A stretch of 64,000 bases of DNA, taken from NCBI GenBank assembly GCA_003326205.1, contig LWTK01000074.1, positions 289,094-353,093 of the forward strand. Direction: 5' to 3'. Positions 17,673-25,981 of this stretch are shown in pieces. Made by a program: the position numbers and the translations under genes. The notes beneath the pieces are model-generated. The model made no database searches. It was not told where the DNA came from and worked only from the letters and a program-made list of their open reading frames with translations. The stretch's first letter is position 1, and each line of letters begins with the position of its first letter. The DNA comes from Nostoc sp. ATCC 43529. GTDB taxonomy: Bacteria > Cyanobacteriota > Cyanobacteriia > Cyanobacteriales > Nostocaceae.

Positions 17673-19400
17673 ATGACTGCCACACTTAAATTAAAATACT
17701 CTAACTTGGTTAAACAAGTATTTCACCGACTGAGTATTCGGCAAAAAATTGTTTGTGGCTACGGACTAGCTTTAGGAATTGCAGTTTTGGGAACAACAGC
17801 AGGATTAGTAATAGGCGATCGCTATTTCCAACAAGCTAGACAAAAAATGGTCTTGGCAGGTGAGGAAGGAAGCTTGTTAAGCAGTTTACAAGGAGAACTG
17901 TTAGAAATACAGATTCACCAGCAAGAAATAGTGCCTTTTTTACAGCAGCGACAAGCTTTGCAAAGAGGAATTTCTAATTTTAAGACCGATTTGGCCGAAG
18001 CTGAAACATTGCTTTCTCAGGCAGAAGAATTTAGTCAAAGTCATTTTCAAGGAGATTTACACCAGCTGCTGGTCAAGCATGACAAATCGATAGCCGTATA
18101 TTTTGAGCAACTGAGGTCGCTAATTAGACAAATTTTGCCATTAAGTTCGCAGCCACAGGGAGCATTAAAAGCGCAGCAATTAATCTCAAAATTCAGCCAA
18201 AGTCAAGATGCTTTGAAGTTTTATCAATTTGCCCATGAATTAACTGAGTTTGCCAAAACACTCCGAGAAGATCAAGAGGAAGCTGATATTGCTCAAAAAA
18301 AGGCTGCGTTAATCCAAGCTCAGATTATTATTGGTAGTATGCTGCTATCAGTGACGATCGCAGCTATCCTTGCTTTCTATACAAGTAGTATCATCGCCCG
18401 TCCCATTAACGAAGTTACAAAGATTGCCCAAAGAGTTACCAAAGAAGCTAATTTTGATTTGCAAGCGCCTGTTACTACAGAAGATGAAGTTGGTGCATTA
18501 GCTAACTCTCTAAATCAGTTGATTCAACAGGTGAAGCAGCTTTTAGCAGAACAACAAGCCGAGAACGAAGCACGATTAATCCAAAGTGAGAAAATGTCTA
18601 GTTTAGGGCGAATGTTGGCTGGTGTTGCCCACGAAATTAATAATCCGATAAATTTTATTTCTGGCAATCTCGTACATGCCAAAACTTATACTGATGATTT
18701 GTTAGCGCTACTGCAAACATATCAAGCCGAAGTCGTTCAACCTTCACCTGCTTTGCAAACTTTAGCAGAAGAAATTGATTTAGAGTTTTTATTAGAAGAT
18801 TTACCAAAACTCTTTAACTCAATGAAAGTTGGTGCTGACCGCACGCGAGAAATTGTCCGTAGTTTAAAAGATTTCTCTCGCTTAGATGAAGGCGAAGCAC
18901 AGTTATTAGATTTACACGCTTGTCTAGATAGTACATTATTAATTTTGAACAATCGCCTAAAAAACGGTATTAGCCTTGTTCGTAACTATGGAGAAATTCC
19001 CACAATTCCAGGCTATACAGGTTTACTTTATCAAGTATTTATGAATCTTTTAAGCAATGCCATCGATGCTGTAGAGGAAAGAGCAGCCCAGAATCCACAA
19101 TTTTTACCTGAAATTACTATTATCACAGAACGGTGTCAGAATAATTGGGTGATCGTGCGAATTGCAGACAACGGTTGTGGTATTTCACCAGAAAATTTGC
19201 ACAAAATATTTGAAACCTTTTTCACCACTAAACCACGAGGGATTGGTACTGGTTTAGGGCTAGCCATCGCATATCAGATCGTGGTAGAAAAACATCACGG
19301 TAAAATTTCCTGTGAGTCTGAGTTAGAGCAAGGTACAGAGTTTGCTATTACTCTGCCAATTTCTCAGACCTCGGCTAATAGTACAGCATTAGAGACGTAG
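17673..19400 (+). CDS. Membrane sensor histidine kinase with HAMP domain
   Basis: 575 residues from ATG 17673. A TTG 126 bp upstream is in frame, but the extra residues have no domain. Order: TM1 (about 27-48), an extracytoplasmic helical sensor with many Gln and Leu (50-215), TM2 (about 218-240), HAMP (240-295), a short coiled coil, a HisKA dimerisation helix with the phospho-acceptor H320 in GVAHEINNPINF, and a HATPase domain with N box NLLSNAIDAVEE (about 457), DNGCGI and a G-box GTGLGLAIA. The NPINF H-box variant is common in cyanobacterial kinases. No response regulator is adjacent, so it is an orphan. The signal is unknown. Confidence 0.85.
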   Translation: MTATLKLKYSNLVKQVFHRLSIRQKIVCGYGLALGIAVLGTTAGLVIGDRYFQQARQKMVLAGEEGSLLSSLQGELLEIQIHQQEIVPFLQQRQALQRGISNFKTDLAEAETLLSQAEEFSQSHFQGDLHQLLVKHDKSIAVYFEQLRSLIRQILPLSSQPQGALKAQQLISKFSQSQDALKFYQFAHELTEFAKTLREDQEEADIAQKKAALIQAQIIIGSMLLSVTIAAILAFYTSSIIARPINEVTKIAQRVTKEANFDLQAPVTTEDEVGALANSLNQLIQQVKQLLAEQQAENEARLIQSEKMSSLGRMLAGVAHEINNPINFISGNLVHAKTYTDDLLALLQTYQAEVVQPSPALQTLAEEIDLEFLLEDLPKLFNSMKVGADRTREIVRSLKDFSRLDEGEAQLLDLHACLDSTLLILNNRLKNGISLVRNYGEIPTIPGYTGLLYQVFMNLLSNAIDAVEERAAQNPQFLPEITIITERCQNNWVIVRIADNGCGISPENLHKIFETFFTTKPRGIGTGLGLAIAYQIVVEKHHGKISCESELEQGTEFAITLPISQTSANSTALET

Positions 19401-19500
19401 CAGTGCTAGGTCTGGCCAATATTCCGCCTTCAGATACTAGCTTTTGGAAGATGATTTTTTGATAATAATTAGCATCAAGAACAAAGGGAACAACAAACTT

Positions 19501-20022
19501 ATGGGACTTTTCGATCAAATTCTTGGCGCTGTGGCAAACCCTAACCAACAGGGCAACTTAGGTCAATTAGGAAGTATTATTAACACTGTAAATCAACTGA
19601 GCGATCGCACTGGCACAGACCCTTCTACCATGCAATCAGTTTTGTCAATTGTGGGTAGTCAAGTTCGTTCGGCTTTACAACACAAGCAAGCCACAGATGG
19701 TAATGAAGCCGCACAAACATTAGTCAATGAATATGCTGGTACTTCTCCCAACCCCCAAGCAGTCGATTCCTTATTTTCTCCTGGTATACAACAGCAAGTA
19801 GCTGAAATTGCTGCCCAGCGCACAGGGTTAGATGCTGGTATGGTTCAACAATTGCTGCCTTTAGCAGTACCTTTAGTACTAAATTTTCTCCAATCAGGCG
19901 CCAATGCTCAAAATCCCCAAACTGGCGGTAATCCTGTACTCAATTCCTTCTTAGATGCTGACGGCGATGGTGATGTGGATATCGCCGACGCGCTGCAAAT
20001 GGCTAGTCGTTACATAAAATAA
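19501..20022 (+). CDS. DUF937 protein with a C-terminal calcium-loop-like motif
   Basis: 173 residues from ATG 19501 (MGLFDQILGAVANP, the usual DUF937 opening). A TTG 57 bp upstream is in frame but adds only poorly structured residues. The body is Gln/Ala/Leu-rich and helical, ending in PVLNSFLDADGDGDVDIADALQ, whose DADGDGDVD matches a calcium-binding EF-hand or dockerin-type loop. The family (YidB-like) has no established function. The upstream AGGGAAC could serve as ribosome site. It follows the kinase stop by 100 bp on the same strand, possibly cotranscribed. Confidence 0.75.
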   Translation: MGLFDQILGAVANPNQQGNLGQLGSIINTVNQLSDRTGTDPSTMQSVLSIVGSQVRSALQHKQATDGNEAAQTLVNEYAGTSPNPQAVDSLFSPGIQQQVAEIAAQRTGLDAGMVQQLLPLAVPLVLNFLQSGANAQNPQTGGNPVLNSFLDADGDGDVDIADALQMASRYIK

Positions 20023-20073
20023 TAATACTTCTCCCCACTTCCCACTTCCTTATCCCCCCTACTCTTCACTTTT

Positions 20074-20099
20074 TATAGACGCGATTAATCGCGTCTATA
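20074..20099. repeat. 26-bp perfect palindrome with the AGACGCGAT core
   Basis: TATAGACGCGATT and its exact reverse complement, with no loop, located 52 bp past the DUF937 stop. It shares the AGACGCGAT/ATCGCGTCT core with 24235-24307 and with 34325-34352 inside pbpC. It may act as an mRNA 3' end or terminator, but it is a member of a dispersed family rather than a gene-specific stop. Confidence 0.6.
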
Positions 20100-20275
20100 C
20101 AGACTTCCTACTCCCCACCTTCCTCATCCCCCACCTGTGGAAAGTTAAAGCTATATCTTTCCACTACCATAAGAACCCCCTTCTCATCAGATATTGGCAA
20201 ATAGGCCTTGCTAGATTTTTGGCTTGGACATAGGCTGAGAACATGGGGAATCTGCAAATAGAAATCAAACATTCT

Positions 20276-20830
20276 ATGGCTAAATTTTTTGAGTGTATTA
20301 CTGAAGAACTGGAAGCTTTCATTAGTGCCCAACACATTTTTTTTGTTGGCTCTGCACCGTTAAGTCCTACAGGTCATGTTAACCTGTCTCCTAAAGGTTT
20401 GGATTGCTTTCGCATCCTTTCTCCTCAGCGAGTAGCTTATATAGATCTTACAGGCAGTAGTAATGAAACTTCCGCGCATTTAGAAGAAAATGGGCGAATT
20501 ACTTTCATGTTTTGCGCTTTTGAAGACCCTGCTTGTATTTTGCGTCTTTACGGTCAAGGACATACAATTTTACCGACTTCTCCTGACTGGAACTCACTCT
20601 ACTGTCTATTTCCAGAAATACCTGGAACTCGTCAAATTATCGTCGCTGATATCCAAAGAATACAGACCTCTTGTGGTTTTGGTGTCCCACTGTATGACTA
20701 TCGAGGTCAGCGCCAAACTCTAGTAAACTGGGCTAGTAAAAAAGGCGAACAGGGAGTTAGAGAATATCAACAGCAGAAAAATCTGGTTAGTCTTGATGGT
20801 TTATCCACTCCATTGAGTAAATTATTTTAA
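20276..20830 (+). CDS. Pyridoxamine 5'-phosphate oxidase (PPOX) fold protein
   Basis: 184 residues from ATG 20276 (MAKFFECITEELEAFISAQ). An in-frame ATG at 20243 would add 11 residues; neither has a clear ribosome site, and I prefer the internal one because the fold begins there. The split-barrel flavin/F420 fold is suggested by FFVGSAPLSPTGHVNLSPKG, AYIDLTGSSNETSAHLEENGRITFMF and the C-terminal CGFGVPLYDY. Such proteins bind FMN or related cofactors, and many are oxidoreductases of unknown substrate. The lack of the PdxH substrate motif argues against true pyridoxine phosphate oxidase. Confidence 0.75.
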   Translation: MAKFFECITEELEAFISAQHIFFVGSAPLSPTGHVNLSPKGLDCFRILSPQRVAYIDLTGSSNETSAHLEENGRITFMFCAFEDPACILRLYGQGHTILPTSPDWNSLYCLFPEIPGTRQIIVADIQRIQTSCGFGVPLYDYRGQRQTLVNWASKKGEQGVREYQQQKNLVSLDGLSTPLSKLF

Positions 20831-21055
20831 TGTTGGCAACAGCAGGTTGTTAGGCAGGATTTGATAACAGGTTCACTAAGATAATATTATTTACTTCGTA
20901 AGCACTAATACCATTTTGAATTTTGGATTTTTGGTTTTGGATTGTGAAAAATTTACAGGGCAAGCTTTTATAATTTTAATCATTATTCAAATTGGTATTA
21001 CGTGGCTGCTTTGATTGTAAATAAAATTAACTTTGGCAAGTTGGTACGATAAGAG
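20831..21055. other. Intergenic, AT-rich
   Basis: A TTTTGGATTTTTGGTTTTGGATTG run at about 20920-20943 is similar to TTTGGATTTTAGATTTTGGATTG at 33463-33485, so it is probably another dispersed low-complexity repeat. No promoter could be assigned with confidence. Confidence 0.3.
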
Positions 21056-21571
21056 ATGACGAATTATTCTATTTGTCCACTTACAGAAAAAGATGAGCCT
21101 TTTTTGTGGCAAATGCTTTACGAAGCAGCGCATCTGGAAACAGAAGGTAACTTGACGGTGCAGGATGCAATGAATCATCCCGATTTAGCAAAATATGTCA
21201 AAAATTGGGGAAACAAAGATGATAATGGCTTTGTTGCTATATTAGAAAGTACTAATCAGCCAGTAGGAGCAGCGTGGCTGCGTTTATTGACAGGTGAAAA
21301 TAAAGGATATGGTTATATTAGCGATCGCATTCCCGAATTAGCGATCGCAATTCTCCCCGAATATCGAAATCAAGGCATAGGCACACAGCTACTCAAGCAT
21401 TTATTAGCAGCAGCTAAAACATCCTATCCATCAGTATCTCTCAGCATTCGGGCGACAAATCCCGCCTTTGCTTTATATCAAAGATTAGGTTTTGAAGTCG
21501 TACCCGGTAGCGAAACAATCAACCGAGTCGGCGGAATCTCTTTAAAAATGAAAATTGATTTCTCAATTTAG
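21056..21571 (+). CDS. GNAT family N-acetyltransferase
   Basis: 171 residues covering one GNAT domain. Motif A, the acetyl-CoA pyrophosphate loop, is RNQGIGTQLL (about 105-114). A beta-bulge strand ELAIAILPEY precedes it, and the C-terminal NPAFALYQRLGFEV is motif B. The start is ATG 21056. The substrate is unknown. It runs toward the converging gene at 21698 with 126 bp between, which hold a degenerate GTGCGTTGCAG...CTAACGCGCC relative of the GTAGGGTGCGTTA repeat. Confidence 0.85.
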   Translation: MTNYSICPLTEKDEPFLWQMLYEAAHLETEGNLTVQDAMNHPDLAKYVKNWGNKDDNGFVAILESTNQPVGAAWLRLLTGENKGYGYISDRIPELAIAILPEYRNQGIGTQLLKHLLAAAKTSYPSVSLSIRATNPAFALYQRLGFEVVPGSETINRVGGISLKMKIDFSI

Positions 21572-21697
21572 GAGTCAGAATGGGCTACGCCCTGCTGCGC
21601 TAACAGAATTTTGAATAAATTGAAGTCAATCTTCAGTAGTGTGCGTTGCAGTTTTAGCCTAACGCGCCGTTTTGGAGTGTGTAATTTAGATGCGCCA

Positions 21698-22210
21698 CTA
21701 ATTAATTCTGACTCCTGATTCTGGAATTCTGAATTCTCTCATTAGTTCCTGAGCATCCAAGCGACACAATCTTACTTTGTTTCTAATTTTTGCACCTATT
21801 CTTTCATAAAATTTAATTCCGCGATCGTTGGATACAGCTACAGTCCAATCAATCCTCGCACAACCTTTTTCTTGCGCTATTTGACGCAAGCGTAGCATCA
21901 GCGCCTCACCAACTTTGTGATTTCGATGTTCAGCTTTGACATATAAATCATCAAGCCAAATTCCAGGTTTGGCTAAAAAAGTTGAATAAATAAAATGATA
22001 GGTTGCTAACCCAATAGCTTCGCCATCAACCTCAGCTAAAAGAACAAAAGCAAGGGGATTTTCTCCAAATAAATCAACTTCTAGCTTTTGAGGAGTTGCT
22101 TCTACAGATTCAGAACAACCATCAAATTCAGCTTTCAAATAAATCAATTCCATGATGGCAGGAATATCTTGCTCCTTTGCATGTCGAATTAAAATATTTT
22201 TACCTGCCAT
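21698..22210 (-). CDS. GNAT family N-acetyltransferase, last gene of the GST operon
   Basis: 170 residues from ATG 22210 (MAGKNILIRHAKEQD), a start inside the last codons of the GST gene (11-bp overlap), which suggests coupling. A longer in-frame start would overlap GST by 62 bp and is less likely. The GNAT fold is shown by IWLDDLYVKAEHRNHKVGEALMLRL (motif A region, with HRNHKVG in place of the usual Q/RxxGxG/A) and NDRGIKFYERIGAK. Oddity: the last about 12 residues, EFRIPESGVRIN, are encoded by a dispersed GAATTC/GGAGTC intergenic repeat (21698-21738), so the C-terminus appears to have grown or been replaced by repeat sequence. Confidence 0.8.
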   Translation of the reverse strand: MAGKNILIRHAKEQDIPAIMELIYLKAEFDGCSESVEATPQKLEVDLFGENPLAFVLLAEVDGEAIGLATYHFIYSTFLAKPGIWLDDLYVKAEHRNHKVGEALMLRLRQIAQEKGCARIDWTVAVSNDRGIKFYERIGAKIRNKVRLCRLDAQELMREFRIPESGVRIN

Positions 22211-22868
22211 TTTCTGAATACTCGTATTGGGGAAGAATTTCTGTTTCATTTTTTCCTGCATTTATCCATTCTTGCATTGCGTCTAGTGCCAAAATTGCTT
22301 CTACATAATCTTGAGAAACAGCATGTAATTGCACATCGTAAGTTACAAATCGTAAAACAACTGGAGCAAAAAATGCATCAGCAATTGTGAAATTACTAAA
22401 TAAAAAATTGCCAGCAGTCCCAAATTTTTGACGTGATTCTTTCCAAATATTTGTAATGCGGTCAATATCTTGTTGTACGCCAAGTGCTAAACCTTTGCCA
22501 GGATATTTAGTCCGGCAGTTCATCGGCATATTTTGACGCAAATTTTGAAAACCTGAGTGCATTTCGGCAGTAATAGAACGAGCAAATGCTCTTGCTGCTT
22601 TATCTTCTGGCCACCATTGCAGAGTCGGAAATGTTTCAGCTAGATATTCACAAATAGCAAGAGAATCCCAGATAGCTAGCGTATCGTGTAAAAGTACAGG
22701 TACTTTTCCTGATGGTGAGTATTGCCGAGTTTTTGATGAAGAATCTGAACCGTAAAGCGGAATTCGGATTTCATCGAATTCTAAACCAAATTGCTTCATC
22801 GCCAGCCAAGGACGCAGCGACCAAGATGAATAATTTTTATTTCCAATTACCAGAGTTAGTTGTGCCAT
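22200..22868 (-). CDS. Glutathione S-transferase family protein
   Basis: 222 residues from ATG 22868 (MAQLTLVIGNKNYSSWSLRP). The thioredoxin-like N-domain has the catalytic-type serine in NYSSWSLRPW and the cis-proline/GSH site GKVPVLLHDTLAIWDSLAICEY (ESxAI-like, with DSLAI). The C-domain is all-helical, with NFTIADAFFAPVVLRF. Members detoxify electrophiles or reduce disulfides; the substrate is unknown. It is the middle gene of a three-gene reverse operon: the small protein ends 4 bp upstream, and the acetyltransferase start overlaps its end. Confidence 0.85.
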   Translation of the reverse strand: MAQLTLVIGNKNYSSWSLRPWLAMKQFGLEFDEIRIPLYGSDSSSKTRQYSPSGKVPVLLHDTLAIWDSLAICEYLAETFPTLQWWPEDKAARAFARSITAEMHSGFQNLRQNMPMNCRTKYPGKGLALGVQQDIDRITNIWKESRQKFGTAGNFLFSNFTIADAFFAPVVLRFVTYDVQLHAVSQDYVEAILALDAMQEWINAGKNETEILPQYEYSENGR

Positions 22869-22872
22869 ATTT

Positions 22873-23157
22873 TTAGTATTTGTAAAGCTGTTCGATCCAC
22901 ATAGACACGTCGGCTTCCGAACCGGAAGCAAAAGATTTGCCGGTTACAGGGTCATAGGCTTGCCAATAAATATTACCGTAGCGGTCAACTTTTTGCGTAA
23001 CTTGTAATTCGTTAGAATCTGCTATAATTTGCTGAACAAATTTTTCCCAAATATTATGCAGAGATTCCCAAAAGTTGAAATTAAATTTTTTATGGAATGA
23101 GGAACTAGAATTTATGTCTATTTTTTTTGCTTCTAGACATTTGATGTGATTATTCAT
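22873..23157 (-). CDS. Small conserved-looking protein, first gene of the GST operon
   Basis: 94 residues from ATG 23157 (MNNHIKCLEAKK); a longer start at 23199 is possible. It has a Phe/Trp-rich middle (FNFNFWESLHNIWEKF) and a beta-rich tail (KVDRYGNIYWQAYDPVTGKSFASGS) ending in ADVSMWIEQLYKY. There is no signal peptide or known domain. It stops 4 bp before the GST start and is therefore probably cotranscribed. It faces a LysR regulator across 176 bp, a typical arrangement for a regulated operon. Confidence 0.65.
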   Translation of the reverse strand: MNNHIKCLEAKKIDINSSSSFHKKFNFNFWESLHNIWEKFVQQIIADSNELQVTQKVDRYGNIYWQAYDPVTGKSFASGSEADVSMWIEQLYKY

Positions 23158-23237
23158 CAGATTATTCCTGGCAGTTGCTCTATAAATAAACAGTAACAAC
23201 GTCGCAGTGAGGAATCAAATCATGGCTTGCATAGCTT

Positions 23238-23256
23238 CTATAAATATGATTTATAG
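23238..23256. promoter_or_regulatory. Candidate LysR-type operator between the divergent GST operon and its regulator
   Basis: A perfect interrupted palindrome, CTATAAA-TATGA-TTTATAG, sits midway in the 176-bp divergent region. It contains a T-N11-A pattern (T23241 to A23253), the generic LysR-type contact motif. It lies 77 bp before the LysR ATG. Assigning it to this regulator rests on position and symmetry only. Confidence 0.45.
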
Positions 23257-23333
23257 ATACGAGAAATCATTAATACAAGCTTTTTGCCACAATTAAGTCA
23301 AGATGCGTATACCCTTGTTCTTATGAATTGACC

Positions 23334-24227
23334 ATGAAACTCTCCCAACTTCGAGCCATAGTTGCAGTCGCAGAAAGTGGTAACTTTAGTGAAGCTGCTT
23401 TAGAATTGCAGCTTTCTCAGCCTGCAATTAGTCATGCGATCGCCACTTTAGAAGAAGAATTAGGTGTGCCTTTATTTGCCAGAGGTCGTCACGGTGCAGT
23501 ATTAACACCTGCTGGTGAGCGTATACTATATCACGCACGTCAGGCAATGCAACATCTACAGATGATGCAACACGAAGCAAATCTACACAAAGGTTTACAT
23601 GGCGGTCATGTACGAATTGCAGCTTTTCGCAGCGTAGCTACTCATTTATTACCAAAAGCGATCGCTCAGTTTCACGATCAATTCCCAGAAGTTGCTGTCA
23701 CCATTATAGAATGTAGTGCTTTCACCGATGTAGAACAATGTTTGCGTGATGGACGTGCTGATATTGGTATTACCTGTTTGCCAACTAGTGATGAGTTTGA
23801 GACTTGGGAAATTTTTCGGGATGAATATCTAGCTTTGCTACCACCACAAGCCAAAATTAACAGCAAAGCAATTACTTGGGAAGACTTAGCAGCATATCCA
23901 CCAGTTTTGCTTCCTTGTACGCCCTGCGGACGTATTGTTCACAACCACCTCAAGAATTTAGCAATTCCCATAACTACTGCTACCGACATTCAAGAAGATT
24001 CCACAGTTGTGAGTATGGTAAATCAAGGACTCAGAGCTGCTATTATGCCCCTTTTAGCAGCCGTACCCATTCCGCCAAAGGTACAGGTATACAGTTTACC
24101 TGCACCCATTGAAAGAGTAATTGCAACAGCAATTTTATCTAATGGTTTGCAAGTACCTGCGGTGTTTACATTTTTGGATATGTTGAAAAAATTTGATTTT
24201 TATACTTTAGCTAAATCGGCTTATTAA
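23334..24227 (+). CDS. LysR family transcriptional regulator
   Basis: 297 residues from ATG 23334 (MKLSQLRAIVAVAESGNFSE); a TTG two codons upstream is also open. The N-terminal winged helix-turn-helix is textbook: SGNFSEAALELQLSQPAISHAIATLEEELGVPLFAR, followed by a linker helix. The C-terminal half (about 90-290) is the periplasmic-binding-like effector domain, with DGRADIGITCLP and EDSTVVSMVNQGLRAAIMP. It is divergent from the GST operon, which is its probable target alongside itself. The effector is unknown. Confidence 0.85.
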   Translation: MKLSQLRAIVAVAESGNFSEAALELQLSQPAISHAIATLEEELGVPLFARGRHGAVLTPAGERILYHARQAMQHLQMMQHEANLHKGLHGGHVRIAAFRSVATHLLPKAIAQFHDQFPEVAVTIIECSAFTDVEQCLRDGRADIGITCLPTSDEFETWEIFRDEYLALLPPQAKINSKAITWEDLAAYPPVLLPCTPCGRIVHNHLKNLAIPITTATDIQEDSTVVSMVNQGLRAAIMPLLAAVPIPPKVQVYSLPAPIERVIATAILSNGLQVPAVFTFLDMLKKFDFYTLAKSAY

Positions 24228-24234
24228 TATAGGA

Positions 24235-24307
24235 GTAAAGACGCGATAAATCGCCGTCTCTACAAAAGATTAATATTGTAGAGACGGCGATTTATCGCGT
24301 CTCTTAC
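24235..24307. repeat. Long inverted repeat between convergent lysR and hisS genes
   Basis: Two arms of about 31 bp (GACGCGATAAATCGCCGTCT in the left arm and its complement in the right) are separated by about 10 AT bases. The inner boundaries are CTCTACAA / TTGTAGAG. It fills nearly the whole 93-bp gap between two convergent genes, so it could stop transcription from both sides, but its core belongs to the dispersed AGACGCGAT / TGTAGAGAC family. Confidence 0.65.
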
Positions 24308-24320
24308 CTTAACCAAAGTT

Positions 24321-25709
24321 TTAAGACAGCCTGCGTTTAACTTCCTCTGCCAAATTTTCTAACAATACTTCTACTTGTTCGCCTGTTTTCAAATCTTTAA
24401 GAGAAGATTTATTTGCTGCGGCTTCTTCAGAACCAATAATCACGCAAAATTGAATTCCCTGTTTATCTGCTAACTGAAATTGTTTCCCCAAGGGACGCTT
24501 ATCAAAGTTAGTGATAACATTAATTCCTGCTTGACGCAGTTGTTGAGAAACCTTTAAATAAGTCGGCATTAAATCATCTTGCATATTGACTACCATCACC
24601 TGTGCGGGTGTAGCAGCTAAGGTACTTAAAATACCTGCTTTGAGTAAGCGACTAATTAAGCGAGTTAAGCCAATAGAAATGCCAACACCAGGCATCTTTT
24701 CGCCTAAAAATACTCCGACTAATTCTTCATATCTGCCGCCAGAACAAATACTGCCTAAAGCTTCATGTCCTAATAAAGTTGTTTCGTAAACTGTACCAGT
24801 GTAATAATCAAGTCCACGGGCAATGGATAAATCAATACAGAAACGATTTTCGGCAACTCCCAGATTACGCACGCCTGTAATTACCGTTTCTAGTTCGGTA
24901 ACTCCCAAGCTTAACTGTTCGGTTTCTGGGAGATTGTTTGCTAGATGTTTGAGCTTATCTAATACTTCATCAACTGAGCCATTTATTTTAATAAATTCAA
25001 TGATTTTTTCAGCTTGTTCTGCTGAAATACCCTCTTTTTCTAAATCTTGTTTGACTTTATTTTGCCCAACTTTTTCTAGGGTATCAACAATACTGATACA
25101 GGATTTAATTTGGTTTTCGGCAATTCCTACTGATTTAAAGAAACCTGTAAGCACTTTGCGGTTATTGATGCGGATGAGAAAATCACCGATGTTAATTGCT
25201 TCAAATATTTCACTGATGATTGCAGGCATTTGAGCATCATAAAGTAAGCTCAGTTCGCGACGAGCAACTACATCAATATCGCATTGGCGGAACTGGCGAA
25301 AACGTCCATCTTTTGCTCGTTCTCCGCGAAAAACTACATCCATTTGGTAGCGGGCAAAAGGAAAGGTTAACTCATTGAGGTGACGAGCAATATAAGCTGC
25401 TAATGGCACTGTTTGATCAAACTTTAATGCCCTTGCTTCCGAACCAGTTTCGCCTGATTTATCTTTTTCTGCTTGGCGGTTTGGTGGCAATATGGGGTCA
25501 ATTCCATAAATGATATTGTCGCCTTGGTTTCCTTTAGCTTGTAGGACTTCTAAACGTTCTACTGCTGGGGTTTCAATGGGTGTAAATCCATAGCTTTCAA
25601 AAACTCTACGGATGGTATCTAATAAATATAATTCTAGACGCTTTTCGCTAGGCAGAAATTCTGGGAAACCGCTAGGAGTAGAAAAGTTTATTTTGTCACC
25701 TTTTGCCAT
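24321..25709 (-). CDS. hisS: Histidyl-tRNA synthetase
   Basis: 462 residues, a class II aminoacyl-tRNA synthetase. Motif 2 is VVFRGERAKDGRFRQFRQCDIDV; the histidine-specific motif is IARGLDYYTGTVYE; and the GSICSGGRYEELVG segment and the motif 3 stretch GVGISIGLTRL are present. The C-terminal anticodon-binding domain (about 365-460) has QVMVVNMQDD and FDKRPLGKQFQLADKQG. It charges tRNA-His. The length is normal to slightly long. Oddity: the 24-residue KINGSVDEVLDKLKHLANNL region is an insertion-domain segment of the kind seen in the longer HisRS type. It has no close upstream partner (the gap is 272 bp). Confidence 0.92.
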   Translation of the reverse strand: MAKGDKINFSTPSGFPEFLPSEKRLELYLLDTIRRVFESYGFTPIETPAVERLEVLQAKGNQGDNIIYGIDPILPPNRQAEKDKSGETGSEARALKFDQTVPLAAYIARHLNELTFPFARYQMDVVFRGERAKDGRFRQFRQCDIDVVARRELSLLYDAQMPAIISEIFEAINIGDFLIRINNRKVLTGFFKSVGIAENQIKSCISIVDTLEKVGQNKVKQDLEKEGISAEQAEKIIEFIKINGSVDEVLDKLKHLANNLPETEQLSLGVTELETVITGVRNLGVAENRFCIDLSIARGLDYYTGTVYETTLLGHEALGSICSGGRYEELVGVFLGEKMPGVGISIGLTRLISRLLKAGILSTLAATPAQVMVVNMQDDLMPTYLKVSQQLRQAGINVITNFDKRPLGKQFQLADKQGIQFCVIIGSEEAAANKSSLKDLKTGEQVEVLLENLAEEVKRRLS

Positions 25710-25880
25710 GCGTATACCTTAGGAAGTTGAGAGTTGAGATATTTAAATAACGAATAATAAATAATAATCAAAAAGATTACTAATTAGCAACTAAGTTTAA
25801 AATTGATAGTTAGGCGTTGCTGAATATAGAGAGGAATTTAGCTCACGCAGAGACGCAGAGTCGCAGAGAGTAAGAGTTTT

Positions 25881-25964
25881 TAGTAGGGTGTGTTATGCCG
25901 TAGGCTAACGCACCATTCGAGATTTTCGGTGTGTTAGGACTTACGTCCATAACGCACCCTACTA
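25881..25964. repeat. GTAGGGTGTGTTATG hairpin repeat
   Basis: TAGTAGGGTGTGTTATG at the left and ATAACGCACCCTACTA at the right form an outer stem. TAGGCTAACGCACC lies inside, and a smaller TAGGACTTACGTCC is embedded. It belongs to the same family as 5026-5103. Upstream, at about 25840-25872, is a GACGCAGAGTCGCAGAG run like the one at 36075-36101. Confidence 0.6.
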
Positions 25965-25981
25965 AATTTTGCTGGATCGCT

